From Rhizobacter sp. (lineage in GTDB: Bacteria > Pseudomonadota > Gammaproteobacteria > Burkholderiales > Burkholderiaceae_C), in assembly GCA_025351675.1 (NCBI GenBank), contig JANXVK010000622.1:1-5536 (forward strand): a stretch of DNA of 5,536 nt, written 5' to 3'. The notes under the pieces were generated by a model. It was not told the origin of the DNA. It did no database searches and was given only the letters and a program-made list of their open reading frames with translations. Both the position numbers and the translations under genes were made by a program. How positions within the stretch are numbered: the stretch's first letter is position 1; the number at the start of each line of letters is the position of its first letter. Positions 1 to 4,688 of the stretch are shown piece by piece.

Positions 1-126
1 GGTCCAGCCCATGCTGTGCTGCATGGGCAAGACGAGCGACGAAAAGGAATAGAACAGGGCAGCCCAGCACACGAGCTGCCCCGCAGCGAGCGCGATCACC
101 GTCGCTCGAAAACTCGGGGCATCCAT
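1..126 (-). CDS. MFS transporter, N-terminal fragment (gene continues beyond left edge)
   Basis: Reading the minus strand from the ATG at 126 gives 42 uninterrupted codons to the window edge. The peptide starts MDAPSFRATVIALAAGQLVC and then continues WAALFYSFSSLVLPM. A short polar N-terminus is followed by a hydrophobic helix (about residues 8-34) and then the loop QHSMGWT. The order 'GQL..W..L.Y.FS.L..PM...MGW' is what I know from the first transmembrane helix of major facilitator superfamily permeases common in betaproteobacteria. The product would be an inner-membrane 12-helix secondary transporter; the substrate cannot be told from this fragment. No good Shine-Dalgarno lies before the ATG. 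An in-frame GTG at 168 would add 14 residues (VTSLQPTPDRIVNP), but it sits inside a dyad that looks like an operator, so I prefer the ATG. The gene diverges from the acyl-CoA dehydrogenase operon and may move a related metabolite. Confidence 0.72.
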   Translation of the reverse strand, partial: MDAPSFRATVIALAAGQLVCWAALFYSFSSLVLPMQHSMGWT

Positions 127-160
127 CGGATTGACTATACGGTCGGGGGTAGGCTGCAGG

Positions 161-180
161 CTTGTCACGGCAGGGACAAG
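161..180. promoter_or_regulatory. Dyad-symmetric putative operator
   Basis: CTTGTC (161-166) and GACAAG (175-180) are perfect inverted 6-bp arms around an 8-bp centre; counting the centre, 8 of 10 base pairs across the 20-bp dyad are complementary. Its centre lies roughly midway between the two divergent start codons. The size and half-site spacing fit a dimeric helix-turn-helix repressor or activator such as TetR-, GntR- or MarR-type proteins, which often control acyl-CoA catabolic genes. No regulator gene is in the window, so the binding protein is unknown. It could also be a chance palindrome or a short RNA hairpin in the leader. Confidence 0.4.
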
Positions 181-245
181 GCAAAATGGCACGGTCGTGC
201 TAAAACATGCCGCCGCGCAAACTGCCGTTGCATCTTCTGCAATCT

Positions 246-250
246 GGAGA
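246..250 (+). promoter_or_regulatory. Ribosome binding site fixing the start of the first dehydrogenase
   Basis: GGAGA ends 6 bases before the ATG at 257. It supports that ATG over upstream in-frame start codons (the frame is open back to 131), because the extra upstream residues do not resemble any acyl-CoA dehydrogenase N-terminus while MDLKFTPEEQAF does. Confidence 0.7.
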
Positions 251-256
251 CACCCG

Positions 257-1435
257 ATGGACCTGAAATTCACCCCCGAAGAACAAGCCTTCCGCGAGCA
301 GATTCGCGCCTGGGTGGCCGAGAACCTGCCCAAGGACATCAGCCACAAGGTGCACAACGCCCTGCGCCTCTCCAAGGAAGATCTGCAACGCTGGGCGCGC
401 ATCCTCGGCGCCAAGGGCTGGCACGGCTGGGCCTGGCCCAAGCAGTTCGGCGGCCCGGGCTGGAACGCGATCCAGAAGCACCTGTTCGAGGAAGAATGTG
501 CCCTTGCCGGCGCGCCGCGCGTGATCCCCTTCGGCCCGGTGATGGTGGCACCGGTGATCATGGCCTTCGGCACGCCGGAGCAGCAGCAGCGCTTCCTGCC
601 CGACATCATGAGCGGCAAGGTCTGGTGGAGCCAGGGTTACAGCGAGCCGGGTTCGGGCTCCGACCTGGCGTCGGTCAAGACCAAGGCCGAGCGCAAGGGC
701 GATTTCTACATCGTCAACGGCCAGAAAACCTGGACCACACTCGGCCAGTTCGGCGACTGGATCTTCTGCCTGGTGCGCACCAGCAACGAAGGCAAGCCGC
801 AGACCGGCATCAGCTTCCTGCTGATCGACATGAAGAGCCCTGGCGTGACGGTGCGCCCCATCATCACGATGGACGGCGCGCACGAGGTCAACGAGGTCTG
901 GTTCGACAACGTCGAAGTGCCGGCCGATCAACTGATCGGCGAAGAGAACAAGGGCTGGACGTATGCCAAGCACCTGCTCGCGCACGAACGCACCAACATC
1001 GCCGACGTGAATCGCGCGAAGCGCGAACTCGAGCGGCTCAAGCGCATCGCGACGGCCGAAGGCGTGTACACGGACACGCGCTTCCGCGACGAGATCGCCA
1101 AGCTCGAGGTCGAGGTCGTCGCGCTCGAGATGATGGTGCTGCGCGTGCTCTCGGCCGAGAAGAGCGGCAAGCAGTCGCTCGACGTCGCCGGCCTGCTGAA
1201 GATCCGCGGCAGCGAGATCCAGCAGCGCTACAGCGAGCTGATGATGCTGGCCGCGGGGCCTGCGTCGGTGCCTTGCATCCGCGAAGCGATGGAAGCCGGC
1301 TGGCAAGGCGACATGGCCGCGGGTGCCTTCACGGCGCCGCTGGCCGGCACCTACTTCAACATGCGCAAGACGACGATCTACGGCGGCAGCAACGAGGTTC
1401 AAAGAAACATCGTCGCCCAGACGGTGCTGGGCTGA
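257..1435 (+). CDS. Acyl-CoA dehydrogenase, large-subunit type (PimC-like)
   Basis: This 392-residue flavoprotein should oxidise an acyl-CoA to the trans-2-enoyl-CoA in the cytoplasm, passing electrons to electron-transfer flavoprotein. Domains run in family order: N-terminal helical domain (about 1-115; starts MDLKFTPEEQAFREQIRAW), central beta domain with the flavin/substrate loop YSEPGSGSD (residues 128-136) and NGQKTWTT, and C-terminal helical domain ending in YGGSNEVQRN (from Y375). The position used as catalytic base in short- and medium-chain enzymes (YEG) is Gly376 here; Glu244 in HERTNIA matches the alternative base position known from isovaleryl- and long-chain acyl-CoA dehydrogenases. 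The usual R.QFG and Q..GG.G flavin motifs are absent from the C-terminal half, which suggests a partner subunit; the next gene has both. Overall it closely resembles, as I recall it, PimC of the pimeloyl-CoA pathway. Exact substrate is uncertain: dicarboxylic, branched or cyclic acyl-CoA are all possible. Confidence 0.9.
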   Translation: MDLKFTPEEQAFREQIRAWVAENLPKDISHKVHNALRLSKEDLQRWARILGAKGWHGWAWPKQFGGPGWNAIQKHLFEEECALAGAPRVIPFGPVMVAPVIMAFGTPEQQQRFLPDIMSGKVWWSQGYSEPGSGSDLASVKTKAERKGDFYIVNGQKTWTTLGQFGDWIFCLVRTSNEGKPQTGISFLLIDMKSPGVTVRPIITMDGAHEVNEVWFDNVEVPADQLIGEENKGWTYAKHLLAHERTNIADVNRAKRELERLKRIATAEGVYTDTRFRDEIAKLEVEVVALEMMVLRVLSAEKSGKQSLDVAGLLKIRGSEIQQRYSELMMLAAGPASVPCIREAMEAGWQGDMAAGAFTAPLAGTYFNMRKTTIYGGSNEVQRNIVAQTVLG

Positions 1436-1480
1436 CGCCCACCACCGTCCGCGCTGTGCGCGAACAGGGTTGCTCCCTTC

Positions 1481-1510
1481 CCCTGCCCCTTCCCTCCGAG
1501 AGGGGCGGGG
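1481..1510 (+). other. GC-rich intercistronic hairpin between the two dehydrogenase genes
   Basis: Bases 1481-1490 (CCCTGCCCCT) pair with 1501-1510 (AGGGGCGGGG) over 10 bp, with one G-T pair, around a 10-base loop. No T-run follows, so it is not a standard intrinsic terminator. It could act as an mRNA processing or stability element that sets the relative amounts of the two subunits, or be a member of a dispersed REP-like intergenic repeat; one copy in this window cannot decide. The rest of the 111-bp gap (1436-1546) shows only the ribosome binding site of the next gene. Confidence 0.55.
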
Positions 1511-1533
1511 TTCCAGAATGAAGATTGATTCGC

Positions 1534-1539
1534 AGAGGA
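1534..1539 (+). promoter_or_regulatory. Ribosome binding site of the second dehydrogenase
   Basis: AGAGGA lies 7 bases before the ATG at 1547. It is one of the better Shine-Dalgarno matches in the window and fixes the start, giving the family-like N-terminus MDFDFSDDQEMLRDTV. Confidence 0.7.
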
Positions 1540-1546
1540 CTGCACC

Positions 1547-2686
1547 ATGGACTTCGATTTTTCAGACGACCAGGAAATGCTGCGCGACACGGTGCGCAAG
1601 TGGGTCGACAAGGCCTACACCTTCGAGCGCCGCCGCGGCATCGTCAAGGAAGGCGGCTACTCGCCCGCGGCGTGGAAAGAGCTCGCCGAGCTCGGCCTGC
1701 TGGGCCTCTACGTCTCGGAAGAAAACGGCGGCATGGGCTTCGGCCCGGTCGATGCGATGGTCGTGATGGAAGAACTCGGCCGCGGCATCGTCATCGAGCC
1801 GTTCGCGGCCGTTTCGCTCGTCGCGGTGAGCCTGCTGAACGCCGGCAAGGCGCCCTCGGCCGCGCTGTGGCTGCAGGGCATCGCCGAAGGCAGGGAGCGG
1901 GTCGTGCTCGCGCACCAGGAGCGCAGCGCGCGCTACCGGCTCGCGCACGTCGAGACGACCGCGAAGAACAACGGCGGCACCTGGCAACTGAGCGGCACCA
2001 AGACGGTCGTGCCGGCCGGTGCGCACGCCGGCGCGTTCATCGTGCCGGCGCGCGTGAGCGGTGCGGTCGACGATGAATCGGGCATCGCGCTGTTCCTCGT
2101 CTCGAAGGGCGTGAAAGGCGTGACCGTGCGCGGCTACCCGACGCAGGACGGCGCCGGCGCTGCCGACATCACGTTGACCGACGCCGACGCGATCGAGTTG
2201 CTGCCAGCAGGCGCAGCCTTCCCCGCGCTCGAACACGCGATCGACGTCGGCATCGCCGCGCTCTGCGCCGAGGCCGTCGGCGCGATGGACAAGCTGGTCG
2301 CGACGACCGTCGAGTACATGAACACGCGCAAGCAGTTCGGCGTGACGATCAGCACCTTCCAGGCGCTGAAGCACCGTATCGCCGACGTCAAGATGCAGCT
2401 CGAACTCGGCCGCTCGATGAGCTACTTCGCGAGCCTGAAGCTGAACGAGCCGGCGCCGCAACGCCGCCGCGCGCTCGCCCAGGCGAAGTACCAGCTCGGC
2501 CAATCGATGCGCTTCGTCGGCCAGCAGTGTATCCAGCTGCACGGCGGCATCGGCGTGACCGACGAGTACAGCGCGAGCCACTACTTCAAGCGGCTGACGG
2601 TGATGGAGATGAGCTACGGCGACACGATGCACCAACTGGGCGAGGTGTCGGCGCGGATGCAAAGCACCGCAGGTGTTTTCGCTTGA
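1547..2686 (+). CDS. Acyl-CoA dehydrogenase, small-subunit type (PimD-like)
   Basis: The 379-residue product has the acyl-CoA dehydrogenase fold: N-terminal helical domain (ELGLLGLYVSEENGGMGFGPVD, residues about 47-68), a beta domain, and a well conserved C-terminal domain with NTRKQFG (259-265), the following TFQALKHRIAD, and QLHGGIGVTDEY (330-341). These last two blocks normally bind the FAD pyrophosphate across the subunit interface. In contrast the middle domain is degenerate: where the EP.GSD loop should be there is HQERSARYRLAHVETT, and the usual NG.K.W is SGTKTVV. The base position near the C-terminus reads SYGDTM rather than YEGT. I infer a non-catalytic or half-site subunit that pairs with the product of the preceding gene, as described for PimC/PimD-like and steroid FadE heterotetramers. 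Codon use matches its neighbours. Any independent activity is doubtful. Confidence 0.88.
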   Translation: MDFDFSDDQEMLRDTVRKWVDKAYTFERRRGIVKEGGYSPAAWKELAELGLLGLYVSEENGGMGFGPVDAMVVMEELGRGIVIEPFAAVSLVAVSLLNAGKAPSAALWLQGIAEGRERVVLAHQERSARYRLAHVETTAKNNGGTWQLSGTKTVVPAGAHAGAFIVPARVSGAVDDESGIALFLVSKGVKGVTVRGYPTQDGAGAADITLTDADAIELLPAGAAFPALEHAIDVGIAALCAEAVGAMDKLVATTVEYMNTRKQFGVTISTFQALKHRIADVKMQLELGRSMSYFASLKLNEPAPQRRRALAQAKYQLGQSMRFVGQQCIQLHGGIGVTDEYSASHYFKRLTVMEMSYGDTMHQLGEVSARMQSTAGVFA

Positions 2687-2711
2687 TCCTCACCGCAGGC
2701 GTACTCGCCTG

Positions 2712-3677
2712 ATGCGTGCAGCGGCGCTGCTGCTGGCGACCGCCCTGTGCGGGCCGCTGGCGCAGGCCGCCGACCAGGGCGCCCGTCCGCTCGTCATCGC
2801 CCACCGCGGTGCGAGCGGCTACCTGCCCGAGCACACGCTCGCCGGCTACGAGCTCGCCGCGAAGATGGGCGCCGACTACATCGAGCCCGATCTGCAGATG
2901 ACGAGCGACGGCGTGCTCGTCGCGATGCACGACGACACGCTGCCGCGCACGACCAATGTCGCCGACCTTTTTGTCGCCCGAAACGGCGGCTACAAGGTCG
3001 CCGACTTCTCGCTCGCCGAGATCCGCACGTTGACGGTCAGGCCGACCACGACCGGCGCCACCACCCACCCCGGCTTCACGCCCCGGTTCGCCGAGTTGCG
3101 CGTGCCGACCTTCGACGAGGTGATCGCTTTCGCCAAGGCGCAGAGCGCGCTCGCCGGTCGCACCATCGGCATCTACCCGGAGGCCAAGCAGGCCGACCCG
3201 GCGATGGAAGACAAAATTCTCGCCACCTTGCAACGAGAGAAATACGCGAGCGCTGCCGACAAGGTTTTCGTGCAATCGTTCAGCGACGCGACCGTCAAGA
3301 GCCTTGATGCGAAGCAGCGCCTGCTCGGCCTGAAGCTGCCGCTGATCCTGCTCGGCCATGCGATCACGTTGCCCGATGGCAGCGCGATGCTGGCCGCGCC
3401 GGGCGGCCGCATGCTGAGCTTGAAAGACGTCGCCACGTACGCGCACGGCGTTGGCGTCGCGATCGCGAACGCGAAGTACCCGCTGACGAAGCACTGGGTC
3501 GACCAGGCCCACGCCGTCGGCCTCGCGGTGCACGGCTGGACCTTCGCGAAGGCTGATCCGGCGACTGCCGCCGCCGAGTACGAGGGCTTTCTGACGATGG
3601 GCCTGGACGGCGTGTTCAGCAACTACAGCGACCTCGCCGTGACCGCCCGCAACGCATTCGTGGCGACGCCCAAGTGA
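2712..3677 (+). CDS. glpQ: Periplasmic glycerophosphodiester phosphodiesterase (GlpQ-like)
   Basis: The enzyme hydrolyses deacylated phospholipids (glycerophosphodiesters) to sn-glycerol 3-phosphate and an alcohol. From the ATG at 2712 the protein has 321 residues and opens with a Sec signal peptide (MRAAALLLATALCGPLAQA, predicted cut after Ala19). Motifs: HRGASGYLPEHT with catalytic His31-Arg32, metal ligands Glu58 and Asp60 in IEPDLQMTSDG, second catalytic His73 in MHDD, metal ligand Glu157 in IYPEAK, then VFVQSFS, VHGWTF and a final GLDGVFSNYSDL. HRGASGYLPEHTL is virtually the E. coli GlpQ signature; the protein is somewhat shorter than E. coli GlpQ (about 358). An in-frame GTG at 2673 would add 13 residues and overlap the preceding gene by 14 bp; I prefer the ATG because it begins directly at a compact signal peptide, though neither has a strong ribosome site. 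The 25-bp gap upstream suggests co-transcription. Confidence 0.92.
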   Translation: MRAAALLLATALCGPLAQAADQGARPLVIAHRGASGYLPEHTLAGYELAAKMGADYIEPDLQMTSDGVLVAMHDDTLPRTTNVADLFVARNGGYKVADFSLAEIRTLTVRPTTTGATTHPGFTPRFAELRVPTFDEVIAFAKAQSALAGRTIGIYPEAKQADPAMEDKILATLQREKYASAADKVFVQSFSDATVKSLDAKQRLLGLKLPLILLGHAITLPDGSAMLAAPGGRMLSLKDVATYAHGVGVAIANAKYPLTKHWVDQAHAVGLAVHGWTFAKADPATAAAEYEGFLTMGLDGVFSNYSDLAVTARNAFVATPK

Positions 3678-4675
3678 CGACCGCCCGGCTCGACAGCCTC
3701 ACCGACGTGCGCGGCCTGCGCGTCGGCCACCACACCGACACGCGCCGCCCGACCGGCGTGACCGTCGTCCTCACGCCCGACGGCGCGGTCGCCGGCGTCG
3801 ATGTGCGCGGTGCCGCACCGGGCACGCGCGAGACCGAGCTGCTGTCGCCGCTGAACGCGGTCGAGACCGTGCATGCCGTGATGCTTGCCGGCGGCAGCGC
3901 GTTCGGCCTCGACGCGGCCGGCGGCGTGATGCGCTGGCTCGACGAGCGCGGCCATGGCGTGCAGGTCGGGCCTGCAAGGGTGCCGATCGTGCCGGCCGCG
4001 ATCCTGTTCGATTTGTGGATCGGCGATCAGACGATCCGGCCCGATGCCGCCTCGGGCTACGCAGCCTGCGAAGCCGCGAGCGACGCGCCGGTCGCGCAAG
4101 GCAATGTCGGTGCCGGCACCGGCTGCGCGGTCGGCAAATTGTTCGGCATCGGGCGCGCGATGCGCGGCGGGCTCGGCAGCGCATCGGTGACGGTCGACGG
4201 CATCACGGTCGGCGCGCTGGTCGCGGTCAACGCGATCGGCGACGTCGTCGACCCAATGACCGGCCAGGTCATCGCCGGCGCTCGCACGCCCGATGGCGGC
4301 GCGCTGTTCGGCACGATGCATGCGCTGCTGCGCGGCGAGGTTCCGGCGCCGTTGCAGGTCGGCGCCGCCACCACGCTCGGCATCGTCGCGACCGACGCGG
4401 TGCTGACGAAGGCACAGGCCAACAAGATCGCGCAGATGGCGCACGACGGCTTCGCGCGTGCGATCAACCCGGTGCACACGATGACCGACGGCGACACGAT
4501 CTTCGCGCTCGCCACCGGCGCGGCCGGGCGCAGCGCGAACGTCACGCTGCTCGGCGCGCTGGCCGCCGAGGTGATGGCGACCGCGATCGTGCGCGCGATG
4601 CGTGCCGCGACCGCGCTGCCCGGGCTGCCGACGGCCAACGACATCCGACCCACAATCGCTCCGACAAACACGTGA
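3674..4675 (+). CDS. P1-family (DmpA/S58-type) N-terminal-nucleophile peptidase or amidohydrolase
   Basis: The 333-residue product starts at GTG, overlapping the TGA of the preceding gene in a GTGA junction, which indicates translational coupling. The N-terminus LTDVRGLRVGHHTD, then GVTVVLTPDGAVAGVDVRG, GTRETELLSP, LAGGSAFGLDAAGGVMRWL, GNVGAGTGCAVGK, GALVAVNAIGDVVDP and DGDTIFALATG (272-282) are all typical of the P1 family. These enzymes self-cleave into alpha and beta chains and the new N-terminal Ser or Thr acts as nucleophile (Ser250 in DmpA, a Thr in ThnT). By alignment from memory the nucleophile here should be Thr233 in AATTLGIVATDA, giving chains of about 232 and 101 residues. No signal peptide is seen, so it is probably cytoplasmic. 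Known members are D-aminopeptidases, beta-aminopeptidases and a pantetheine hydrolase; the substrate of this one cannot be read from sequence. Confidence 0.88.
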   Translation: MTTARLDSLTDVRGLRVGHHTDTRRPTGVTVVLTPDGAVAGVDVRGAAPGTRETELLSPLNAVETVHAVMLAGGSAFGLDAAGGVMRWLDERGHGVQVGPARVPIVPAAILFDLWIGDQTIRPDAASGYAACEAASDAPVAQGNVGAGTGCAVGKLFGIGRAMRGGLGSASVTVDGITVGALVAVNAIGDVVDPMTGQVIAGARTPDGGALFGTMHALLRGEVPAPLQVGAATTLGIVATDAVLTKAQANKIAQMAHDGFARAINPVHTMTDGDTIFALATGAAGRSANVTLLGALAAEVMATAIVRAMRAATALPGLPTANDIRPTIAPTNT

Positions 4676-4688
4676 CGAAGACATCGCC

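Larger units (their letters stand above)
127..256. promoter_or_regulatory. Divergent intergenic region between the MFS gene and the dehydrogenase operon
   Basis: This 130-bp gap must hold the 5' signals of both outward-facing genes. It is visibly less GC-rich than the coding DNA. Candidates I can see are weak. On the minus strand TATAGT (139 to 134) resembles a -10 box and would start transcription within 1-2 bases of the transporter ATG, but the -35 position (162 to 157, AGCCTG) is poor. On the plus strand TTGACT (131-136) resembles a -35 box without a convincing -10 at 16-18 bp. TGCTAAAAC (198-206) resembles an extended -10 without a good -35. The imperfect sigma-70 matches are compatible with an activator-dependent or regulated promoter. 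I assign the region a regulatory role from position, not from a strong motif. Confidence 0.45.

Noticed and set aside
131..256. N-terminal extension of the first dehydrogenase back to a TTG at 131
   Set aside because: The added 42 residues have no counterpart in the family, and a ribosome site directly precedes the ATG at 257.
200..1402. A 400-codon minus-strand open frame opposite the first dehydrogenase
   Set aside because: It is antisense shadow: its His/Arg/Leu/Ala-rich composition mirrors the codons of the real gene and it has no recognisable domain or ribosome site.
1481..1510. Rho-independent terminator after the first dehydrogenase
   Set aside because: The hairpin is strong but is followed by TTCCAGAATG with no T-run, and the downstream gene is its probable partner subunit.
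16..1521. A 501-codon open frame on the plus strand overlapping the first dehydrogenase
   Set aside because: It is out of frame with a clear acyl-CoA dehydrogenase, is extremely rich in Arg/Ala/Gly and shows no family motif. Long shadow frames are expected in DNA with this GC content.
1562..2662. A 366-codon minus-strand open frame opposite the second dehydrogenase
   Set aside because: It has the same antisense-shadow pattern; the plus strand encodes conserved dehydrogenase motifs throughout.
2673..2711. GTG start for the phosphodiesterase
   Set aside because: It is possible but less likely: it would add a 13-residue Arg-rich leader before an already complete signal peptide and has no good ribosome site.
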